Below, piece after piece: positions 5,970-11,245 of a stretch of DNA of 14,178 bases. The stretch covers positions 1 through 14,178 of the forward strand of contig JBAZSP010000025.1 of assembly GCA_041663285.1 (NCBI GenBank), written 5' to 3'. Position 1 is the first letter of the stretch. The number at the start of each line of letters is the position of its first letter. The notes under the pieces are model-generated. The model was not told the DNA's origin. It ran no database searches and saw only the letters and a program-made list of their open reading frames with translations. The stretch comes from UBA1435 sp041663285 (lineage in GTDB: Bacteria > Patescibacteriota > Microgenomatia > UBA12405). The translations under genes and the position numbers were made by a program.

Positions 5970-6809
5970 ATGACAGAGTTTGACCTGAAGTATCAAGAAG
6001 CTTTGAGACAGATAATGGAGGAAGGTATTGAAGAAATAAACGAGAGAACAGGGCACAAGACTAAGGCGTTGCCGGGTATTACTTTTTCGATTAGCAAAGG
6101 ATTGCCGGTATTAACCCTAAGAAGGATACCGGTCAGAATTTTTGTGGCGGAGCAAATATGGTTTTTGACCGGAAGCCGGCGGCCGGGAGATTTTTTAACA
6201 AAATTTACGAAAATTTGGGACGATTTTACCAATGTCGACGGAGTGGTAAGTACGGCTTATGGCTACCGGTGGCGACAGCATTTTGGACGGGATCAGATTA
6301 CCGGACTGGTGGATTTGTTGGAGAAACAGCCGTCATCAAGGCACGGGGTGGTAATAACTTGGGATCCGGCCGATGATGGATTGGCTTCAAGCCTGGGGGG
6401 AAGATACAAAAAAAATGTACCATGCCCGTTTTGTTTTGTGGTTAACATTATCGGAGGTAAATTAAATCTTCATAATATTGTCAGATCAAACGATATGATT
6501 TTGGGCTGCCCGCATGACGTTGGAGGTTTTGGAGTACTGCAACATATTTTAGCTGCCAGACTCGGGGTTGGCGTTGGAACTTACACCCATACTATTTCGA
6601 ATGCCCATGTCTACGACATTCATTATGAGGCAGCTTGGGAATTAATTAAAAGAAAGAACGAACACCCGGAGATTAAGCTTAAACCAGAGAAGGATTGGCT
6701 TACCAGGGGGACGGAGGGGGATGAGAGCTTGGTGGAGGAAATCTTGGGACAGATTAAGGAGCAATATAAGCCGATGTCAGCCATTGAAGGGTTAAAGATT
6801 GTATTGTAA
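5970..6809 (+). CDS. thyA: Thymidylate synthase-family enzyme (possible dCMP specificity)
   Basis: ThyA-fold enzyme using methylene-tetrahydrofolate to modify the C5 of a deoxypyrimidine monophosphate. Catalytic Cys152 is in VPCPF. A gapless alignment to Escherichia coli ThyA runs from PC through RSNDMILGCP (172-181) to NAHVY (211-215, matching His207 and Tyr209). Glu61 in AEQIWFL matches Glu58, and IWDDF matches the Trp80 region. The key oddity is Asp183 in CPHDVGG, where ThyA has Asn177 in LPFNIAS. Asp at this site is characteristic of dCMP hydroxymethylase, and in Lactobacillus casei the N229D change makes a dCMP methylase. The residue after Cys152 is Pro instead of His147, and the usual C-terminal GYxPHPxIK motif is missing. 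The next gene is a DHFR-type reductase, favouring a reductive methyl transfer that yields dihydrofolate. Fold certain; substrate open. Confidence 0.88.
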   Translation: MTEFDLKYQEALRQIMEEGIEEINERTGHKTKALPGITFSISKGLPVLTLRRIPVRIFVAEQIWFLTGSRRPGDFLTKFTKIWDDFTNVDGVVSTAYGYRWRQHFGRDQITGLVDLLEKQPSSRHGVVITWDPADDGLASSLGGRYKKNVPCPFCFVVNIIGGKLNLHNIVRSNDMILGCPHDVGGFGVLQHILAARLGVGVGTYTHTISNAHVYDIHYEAAWELIKRKNEHPEIKLKPEKDWLTRGTEGDESLVEEILGQIKEQYKPMSAIEGLKIVL

Positions 6810-7319
6810 ATGGAAAAAATAATTGTGGCCGCAATAAGCTTGGACGGTAAAATCGCCAAGTCACCGGAGGATAAACTAGGGTGGACCGGGAGAGATGATA
6901 AAAGGTGGTTTGCCAAAGTCTCGAGCGATGCGGGGGCGATAATTATGGGACGGAGAGCTTACGAAGTGATCGGACGGCCACTGGCCGGAAGATTGATAAA
7001 GGTGATGAGCCGGCAGGCTGAGAATTTTTTGTCGATTCCTGGGCAGGTGGAATTTACCAGTCATAGCCCGAAAGAGATCTTGGGGGAATTAGGCTCAAGA
7101 GGCTTTGAGAGAGTGATAATTGGGGGCGGAAGAGAAATTTATAGTTTATTTGTGGAAGAAAATTTGGTGGACGAAGTATGGCTGTCGGTAATCCCGATTA
7201 TTTTGGGGCGAGGGATAACTTGGGTTGAATTAAAAAAAGAACGGCAATTGGACTTGGTGGGAATGGAGGGGCGTGGGGAAGGGGGGATTGTGGCAAAATA
7301 TCGTGTTCAGCGCTTGTAG
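6810..7319 (+). CDS. DHFR/RibD C-terminal-type reductase
   Basis: NADPH-dependent reductase of the dihydrofolate reductase/RibD C-terminal superfamily, probably regenerating tetrahydrofolate after the synthase. Seen: AAISLDGKIA (7-16), GWTGRDDKRWFAKV, AIIMGRRAYEVIGRPLAGR (43-61) as in DHFR, the nucleotide-binding RVIIGGGREIY (101-111), LVDEVWLSVIPIILGRG (119-135). The GR..YE.IGRPL.GR segment resembles FolA, whereas SLDGKIA and the P-ILGxG end resemble RibD-type reductases. The start codon immediately follows the stop of the synthase gene with no spacer and no obvious Shine-Dalgarno, so the two are probably co-transcribed and translationally coupled. No riboflavin gene is nearby, which favours the folate role. 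It overlaps the convergent deaminase gene by 13 bases. Confidence 0.83.
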   Translation: MEKIIVAAISLDGKIAKSPEDKLGWTGRDDKRWFAKVSSDAGAIIMGRRAYEVIGRPLAGRLIKVMSRQAENFLSIPGQVEFTSHSPKEILGELGSRGFERVIIGGGREIYSLFVEENLVDEVWLSVIPIILGRGITWVELKKERQLDLVGMEGRGEGGIVAKYRVQRL

Positions 7320-7750
7320 AGCTGGTAGGAATCACTACGAAGGTAAACGTGCTGAATGCCGTTTTGGAGCATAAAATCCCAACAGTTTTGACAGCACCAC
7401 CAGTGGCCTTCAAGATAAAGATCGGCCCCTTGGGGGTTGTGGCCGTGAGTGAGGGCATCTTTGATGGCCATAATTTCGGCGTGGCCCTCCTGGCGGCAAA
7501 TTTCCTGGCAAAGGTGCCAGCCTTGGCCGGTTTGATAGCCTTGCTCAATTCGGGGGCAGCTGGTTACGAGAATGCCGGCATTACTGCCCCGACCAATTAT
7601 CTGACTATTTTTGACAACTACGGCGCCGGTAGGCTGTTTGATACAAGATCGAGTTTTTAAAATTTCAGAAGCGGCCAGCATAAAAGGATTGGTGGCTGGG
7701 ACGTACTCGAGGGTTTTGCCGGCAGGGAGATAAGGGTAGTTAATGGGCAT
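7307..7750 (-). CDS. dCMP deaminase-type zinc-dependent deaminase
   Basis: Cytidine/deoxycytidylate deaminase superfamily member, most like dCMP deaminase (ComEB type), converting dCMP to dUMP. The substrate-loop signature TGAVVVKNSQIIGRGSN (41-57) is clear. Catalytic GHAEIMA has His90 and Glu92, and the zinc cysteines are in WCCQNC (Cys120, Cys123). The residue before the CxxC is Cys119 where the family usually has Pro. Extra cysteines (65, 81, 85) in the insert before HAE could bind a second, structural zinc, as in other dCMP deaminases. A TTG at 7765 would add five residues, but the ATG at 7750 was chosen because a -35/-10 promoter ends 7 bases before it. Role here: feeding dUMP to the synthase, or deaminating 5-methyl-dCMP to dTMP if the synthase uses dCMP. 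Confidence 0.85.
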   Translation of the reverse strand: MPINYPYLPAGKTLEYVPATNPFMLAASEILKTRSCIKQPTGAVVVKNSQIIGRGSNAGILVTSCPRIEQGYQTGQGWHLCQEICRQEGHAEIMAIKDALTHGHNPQGADLYLEGHWWCCQNCWDFMLQNGIQHVYLRSDSYQLYKR

Positions 7751-7756
7751 GGGTTT

Positions 7757-7800
7757 AATTATCAATTATCAATTTTCAATTATCAATAAAACAATCAATC
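7757..7800 (+). repeat. AT-rich direct repeats of a TCAAT/AATTATC unit
   Basis: AATTATCAATTATCAA followed by further TCAAT units. Read on the minus strand it supplies the -35 and -10 of the deaminase gene, so it is both micro-repeat and promoter. Confidence 0.5.
7758..7786 (-). promoter_or_regulatory. Promoter of the dCMP deaminase-type gene
   Basis: On the minus strand: -35 TTGATA (7781-7786), a 17-base spacer, and -10 GATAAT (7758-7763), 7 bases before the ATG at 7750. Confidence 0.6.
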
Positions 7801-7882
7801 TGTTAATAGTAACTGGTGAAATATGGGAGGCAAGTCGTTTCTGGATTTTTATCCGAAATAAGTTTGGTTTGAAAAGCCAGAT

Positions 7883-7927
7883 GGTTGATAGATTGTATTT
7901 GAATAAATAAGAAGGTATAAAGAGACG
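7883..7927 (+). repeat. Promoter element shared with the synthase gene, copy 2
   Basis: Gapless partner of 5925-5969 (37 of 45 identical), with the same distance to the start codon within one base. It suggests joint control of the two genes or a duplicated promoter. Confidence 0.75.
7893..7921 (+). promoter_or_regulatory. Promoter of the dcd-like gene
   Basis: -35 TTGTAT (7893-7898), a 17-base spacer, and -10 TATAAA (7916-7921), 7 bases before the ATG at 7929. Confidence 0.65.
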
Positions 7928-7928
7928 A

Positions 7929-8573
7929 ATGGCGGTTTTAACCAGAAAGGAAATTGTTAAATTGATAGAAGCAGATAGCTTAGGATTTAGCCCTGGCTTA
8001 GATAAATTCCAGCTGCAACGGCATTCGGTGGATTTGAGACTGGGATTGACATTTATGGTACCGCGGTTATGGGAACTGGCCAGTGAGGGTAGAATAGCCT
8101 TAAATATGGATAGATTTGTGGGTAATCAGAAGAAAGCGTTTGAGGTAGTGACCTTGGAAGAAGGCCAGTATTTTGAAATACTGCCGGAAGAATATGTGGT
8201 GGTGTCGACGCTAGAAAGAATAAAAATGCCCCTTGATTTGATGGGGGTGCTATACCCCAGATCTTCGGTAAACAGACGAGGACTGTCGCTGGATTTGACC
8301 GGAATAGTAGATGCCGGTTATGAAGGCAACTTGGTTATTCCGGTGAGAAACAATACCCGGACGCAGGTGATCAGACTGTACCCTGGGGAGAGATTTTGCC
8401 AGATTGTGTTTTACCAAATTTCCCAAGAGGTGGAAATGGAAAAAAGCCGCTATCATGCTAAGGATGTGACGGTGGGATTGTTGCCCGAAAAAGATGGGGA
8501 GGAGGTGGAGCTGATCAGGAATGGGAAAATTAAAGAATTGAAGGAAAAGTTTAAAATAGATAGCGTCTTGTAA
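7929..8573 (+). CDS. dcd: dCTP deaminase/dUTPase-family protein lacking the deaminase Glu
   Basis: Trimeric dUTPase/Dcd fold. The N-terminus (LTRKEIVKLIEADSLGF, then RHSVDLRLG at 31-39) is Dcd-like. The active-site region is YPRSSVNRRGL (109-119), TGIVDAGYEGNL (124-135, Asp128) and YPGERFCQIVFYQ (151-163). In Escherichia coli Dcd the general base Glu138 lies in CIVLEFYN; here the matching segment is LVIPVRNN, with Pro138 at the Glu position. The GIVDAGYEG motif resembles dUTPases, in which the Asp activates water. So the protein may hydrolyse dUTP (or dCTP) to the monophosphate without deaminating. This is inference from one alignment. It lacks the C-terminal Gly-rich motif of classical dUTPases, and its tail is charged. 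The 214-aa length is near the usual size for the Dcd family. Thymidylate kinase follows after 10 bases. Confidence 0.85.
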   Translation: MAVLTRKEIVKLIEADSLGFSPGLDKFQLQRHSVDLRLGLTFMVPRLWELASEGRIALNMDRFVGNQKKAFEVVTLEEGQYFEILPEEYVVVSTLERIKMPLDLMGVLYPRSSVNRRGLSLDLTGIVDAGYEGNLVIPVRNNTRTQVIRLYPGERFCQIVFYQISQEVEMEKSRYHAKDVTVGLLPEKDGEEVELIRNGKIKELKEKFKIDSVL

Positions 8574-8583
8574 GTAGCAATAT

Positions 8584-9342
8584 ATGAAAAATCGGGGGAA
8601 ATTTATTGTGATTGAGGGGATAGACGGATCCGGCAAGGGGACACAGGCGGAGATGCTAAAGAGATTTTTAAATCAGAATGGTTTTAATCTTTTTAGTGAT
8701 AGATTTCAAAAAAATCAGCAAGTGAGTTTGCTGGAAGAATATTTTGAGGAACGCGGGTTTAATGTGGAAACTGATGATTATCCAAGATACAAGGATTCGG
8801 TGTGGGGAGCATTGATTGGAAGAATGTTGGTGGGAGAGTTTGGGCCTCCTAGTCAAATTAGCCCCTATCTAAGCTGTTTACCGTACATGTTGGACGAATA
8901 TTTTGGAGGAAAGAGAATCGAAAGATGGGTGAAGTCGGGACGAGTGGTTGTTTCCAATCGTTATTTTACCTCGAATGTCCACCAGGTGGCAAAATTAAGC
9001 GGGGAGGCTCAGGAAAAATTTCGGGAATGGCTATGGCGGACTGGCTGGGAAGAGCTGGGGATTTGTAAGCCCGATTTGGTCATTGTGTTGAGAGTTGACC
9101 CAATAATAGCCGAGAAGTTAATCAGAAACAAGATCAAAAGAGAGTATATGGAAAAACAGGAGGCGGATTTGGTAGAGAAGGACATAGCACACCAATATGC
9201 AGCAGCCAAGGAGTATGACAGAATGTGTAAGGAGATTGATTGGTGGGTGGCGGTTGACTGCTGTCGGGACGGAGAAATAAAATCAGTCGAAGAGGTCCAT
9301 CAGGATATAATGAAGTTGTTAGAGGGAAAAGGGGTGGTGTAA
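8584..9342 (+). CDS. tmk: Thymidylate (dTMP) kinase
   Basis: Phosphorylates dTMP to dTDP in the cytosol. The P-loop is EGIDGSGKGTQ (11-21). DYPRYKDSVWGALIGRMLVGEFG (65-87, one continuous segment) matches the acceptor-binding region of kinases of the archaeal/eukaryotic-like branch. VVSNRYFTSN (122-131) is the DRY-type motif with Asn for Asp, and CKPDLVIVLRVDP (161-173) is a core strand. At 252 aa it is about 40 longer than usual; roughly 28 residues (about 33-60) sit between the P-loop helix and DYPRY, and look like a second copy of the helix ending LxxGFN. Where the family commonly has LDR, this one has LDEY (103-106). Ten bases separate it from the dcd-like gene and four from the next gene. 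There is no clear promoter or Shine-Dalgarno, so it is probably read from the dcd promoter. Confidence 0.88.
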   Translation: MKNRGKFIVIEGIDGSGKGTQAEMLKRFLNQNGFNLFSDRFQKNQQVSLLEEYFEERGFNVETDDYPRYKDSVWGALIGRMLVGEFGPPSQISPYLSCLPYMLDEYFGGKRIERWVKSGRVVVSNRYFTSNVHQVAKLSGEAQEKFREWLWRTGWEELGICKPDLVIVLRVDPIIAEKLIRNKIKREYMEKQEADLVEKDIAHQYAAAKEYDRMCKEIDWWVAVDCCRDGEIKSVEEVHQDIMKLLEGKGVV

Positions 9343-9346
9343 AAAT

Positions 9347-10234
9347 ATGGCTGAGGTTGGAGACCTAAAAGAAATTAGGACGGCTGTGCCGGAGGAAGTT
9401 AGGAGATTTTTTAACTCTGGTAGCCAGATAGAAGTATTGCCGGGAGGGGAGTATTTGGTGGAAACAGTTTTGGAGGATGGACGAGAGATTAATGGGAAAC
9501 AGGTAAAGGGTGGCCAGCATTTGACCATGGTGTTGAGCCCCAGATGCGATATTTTTACTGGAGTGGATGTGAATGAGGAAATGCGTTTAGGAAATTATAT
9601 TGAAGGCTATGGATTGATGAGTATGAAAGTGGAAGGAGAGGAATATTTACAGGAAACAGATCAGATGTATTTTGTCCATCTGGATTTTATTAATGAAGAC
9701 GAAGAAGAACTATGCTCTGGTTTTTTTGAAGCCCGAGATATCATGGAGATTGATGATAGCTGTACCTATTGTTTATTAGGAGGAATGAGAACTGCAGATA
9801 ATGTGGTTGGTCTAATTCATGAACAAGGTCACCTTAACAGAGGAGTTGAGACTGCTCGAATTCTATCTAAACCTCTAGAAGAACTAAATAGACAGATGGA
9901 GGAGAGAAGAAGTCGACAGCGGCGCTCAATAATGAATTCTATAAGTAGATCATCTAGAGCAATTAATCATGAGAGACGGGAAATTTTACCGTCAATCGAA
10001 GAGCAAGAGACTACATTGGCTTTGTTGATGGAAGAAAGAGACGCCGATATCGAAGCATTAAAAATTATTCAAGAGTCAAGACAAAGAGGAATAGATTTTT
10101 TCCCTACCGATTCGGAGCTAATAAGCGTTAAGGAGCTTATGCGAGATGCAATAAGATGGAAATGCCGGTCGTGGGTTCCGGAAATTGTTGAGGCGATGGG
10201 AGATAGGGTTAATCAGGTTTTTGATTTTGACTAA
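9347..10234 (+). CDS. Hypothetical protein with HExxH metallopeptidase-like motif
   Basis: Not a recognised family. Residues 1-145 are mixed alpha/beta, with a fairly hydrophilic sequence. VVGLIHEQGHLNRG (153-166) contains HExxH (His158, Glu159, His162) preceded by hydrophobic residues, as in zinc metallopeptidases. After a long Arg/Glu-rich helical stretch (175-225), LMEERDADIEALKII (227-241) resembles the ExxAD helix that gives the third zinc ligand in M48-type and related peptidases. Cysteines at 67, 123, 139, 142 and 273 are scattered. No signal peptide or membrane segment is seen, so it would be cytosolic. It starts 4 bases after tmk, with GGTGGTG before the start as a possible weak ribosome site, so it is likely co-transcribed. 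A peptidase role is inferred from motifs only; a non-enzymatic protein is possible. Confidence 0.55.
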   Translation: MAEVGDLKEIRTAVPEEVRRFFNSGSQIEVLPGGEYLVETVLEDGREINGKQVKGGQHLTMVLSPRCDIFTGVDVNEEMRLGNYIEGYGLMSMKVEGEEYLQETDQMYFVHLDFINEDEEELCSGFFEARDIMEIDDSCTYCLLGGMRTADNVVGLIHEQGHLNRGVETARILSKPLEELNRQMEERRSRQRRSIMNSISRSSRAINHERREILPSIEEQETTLALLMEERDADIEALKIIQESRQRGIDFFPTDSELISVKELMRDAIRWKCRSWVPEIVEAMGDRVNQVFDFD

Positions 10235-10254
10235 GATTAATTTTTAGGTAAAAT
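10227..10254 (+). promoter_or_regulatory. Promoter of the first Cys-rich small gene
   Basis: -35 TTGACT (10227-10232), a 16-base spacer, and -10 TAAAAT (10249-10254), 7 bases before the ATG at 10262. It is the best -35/-10 pair in the window, and it overlaps the end of the upstream gene. Confidence 0.65.
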
Positions 10255-10261
10255 ACAAAAT

Positions 10262-10495
10262 ATGGCGACAATAGAATACGATGGTCAAATGATAGAGGTA
10301 CCTAGTTGTATGGAACCGACGGAGGGAGACGCTGGGCCGGTTTGTCGTAGGCCGGTTTGGTGCAGAGCAAGGTGCCAATGGGCAGCGGCGGAGCTAAACC
10401 CTGATGCGCCGGTTCACGCCCGAGTTTCGGTGTGGAAGCCCCCAACACGGGATACCAGGATGCCGGGAAAAAGGATCGGTCGACGGAGGATTTGA
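10262..10495 (+). CDS. Small cysteine-rich hypothetical protein (77 aa)
   Basis: Not recognised. It opens with a short strand-like MATIEYDGQMIEVPSC, then has Cys16, Cys28, Cys34 and Cys38 (PVCRRPVWCRARCQW at 26-40), spaced in a way that could bind one zinc ion. The C-terminus is basic (KRIGRRRI), which could suggest nucleic-acid contact. No signal peptide or membrane helix is present. The start is fixed by a strong promoter 7 bases upstream. The stop TGA is reused as part of the extended -10 of the next gene. It is the first of three consecutive small cysteine-bearing genes. Confidence 0.55.
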   Translation: MATIEYDGQMIEVPSCMEPTEGDAGPVCRRPVWCRARCQWAAAELNPDAPVHARVSVWKPPTRDTRMPGKRIGRRRI

Positions 10496-10501
10496 TATAA
10501 T
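10493..10501 (+). promoter_or_regulatory. Extended -10 promoter of the second Cys-rich small gene
   Basis: TGATATAAT (extended -10 with a perfect TATAAT). Its TGA is the stop codon of the preceding gene. It ends 8 bases before the ATG at 10510. Confidence 0.6.
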
Positions 10502-10509
10502 TATATAAT

Positions 10510-10737
10510 ATGTATCAGGAAGGTACTTTAGTCAGGCCAAAAAGGTTAGTTGGTTCTTTTGGCGAAGTGGTAGTACCTGGGTGTTTTGTGAGGAGTCCTC
10601 AACAACAAAGTAAAGAGCCAGTGGTTTGCGGACAATATGAGTGTAATGACGATGGTTGCCCGCATCATGCTGTTTTGGGGGAAGATAGGAAGGTAGCGTT
10701 GCCATTGAGGGCTAGGGGAGAGACAAAAGAGTCGTAA
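10510..10737 (+). CDS. Small Cys/His-rich hypothetical protein (75 aa)
   Basis: Not recognised. A strand-rich first half (EGTLVRPKRLVGSFGEVVVPG) leads to Cys25, then Cys40, Cys45, Cys50, His52 and His53 in VVCGQYECNDDGCPHH. The dense Cys/His group suggests a metal-binding knuckle. The C-terminus is charged, and nothing suggests export. The upstream extended -10 sets the start. The next gene begins 65 bases downstream with its own promoter. Confidence 0.5.
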   Translation: MYQEGTLVRPKRLVGSFGEVVVPGCFVRSPQQQSKEPVVCGQYECNDDGCPHHAVLGEDRKVALPLRARGETKES

Positions 10738-10787
10738 TGGTGGATTGGTACCAGAAAAGGCCAATGATTAGATTTTTGAGCAAAATC

Positions 10788-10796
10788 TGGTAAAAT
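10788..10796 (+). promoter_or_regulatory. Extended -10 promoter of the third Cys-rich gene
   Basis: TGGTAAAAT, the same extended -10 as at 4912-4920, ending 6 bases before the ATG at 10803. Confidence 0.55.
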
Positions 10797-10802
10797 AACG
10801 GT

Positions 10803-11231
10803 ATGTCAAAAGCAGGTCCTGAGGGAAGTGGGGTTAGGGTATCTGATCAAGTTAGGAAAAAGTTTCTGAATTTAACATTTGTCGTACAGACTGGAAAGGT
10901 GGTGACCGGTTGCAAAGAGGGGATAGAGAGGGTGTCTTATTGTGGTCCAAATCATCAAGATGTAGTAAAAGTTACACCGAGGAAAGGTGGTTGTTTTGAG
11001 GTAGGTTATATAAGAGGTAGCTGCGACCAGTGTTTTCCGGAATTGGCAGTACGGCGACGTGAACAACAAGCAGCGCGGCAAGAGGCTGCGGTTGAGGCTA
11101 GGACAAAAAAGCAGGCTAGCAGACCGCCTGTACATGTGGTAACGGTAGGTGAATCAGAGAGGGAGCGAGAGGAGGCAGTTAAAAAACGTTTAGCCCGAGG
11201 GGTACAAAGGTGGGGGAAAAGAGGTAGATAG
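10803..11231 (+). CDS. Cysteine-rich protein with charged helical tail (142 aa)
   Basis: Not recognised. Residues 10-80 form a compact, probably beta-rich domain with Cys37, Cys47, Cys64, Cys74 and Cys77 (TGCKEG, SYCGPNH, GGCFEVGY, SCDQCFPEL). Spacings CX9C and CX9CX2C suggest a treble-clef or ribbon-like metal site. Residues 82-142 are highly charged and helical (RRREQQAARQEAAVEAR), ending in a basic tail (WGKRGR), which may bind RNA, DNA or a partner. It is cytosolic by composition. The start is supported by the extended -10, and glyA follows 14 bases after the stop. Confidence 0.55.
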   Translation: MSKAGPEGSGVRVSDQVRKKFLNLTFVVQTGKVVTGCKEGIERVSYCGPNHQDVVKVTPRKGGCFEVGYIRGSCDQCFPELAVRRREQQAARQEAAVEARTKKQASRPPVHVVTVGESEREREEAVKKRLARGVQRWGKRGR

Positions 11232-11232
11232 G

Positions 11233-11240
11233 TATAAAAT
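11233..11240 (+). promoter_or_regulatory. -10 box of glyA
   Basis: TATAAAAT, with TATAAA ending 7 bases before the ATG at 11246. It lies in the 14-base gap after the preceding stop. No -35 is visible. Confidence 0.5.
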
Positions 11241-11245
11241 AGGGA

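Noticed and set aside
7751..7800. AATTATC direct repeats as a CRISPR or replication iteron
   Set aside because: The units are short, irregular and without unique spacers, and are explained by the deaminase promoter and AT-rich micro-repeats.
8250..8636. Minus-strand open frame opposite the dcd-like and tmk genes
   Set aside because: It spans the ends of two well-supported plus-strand genes and shows no domain features.
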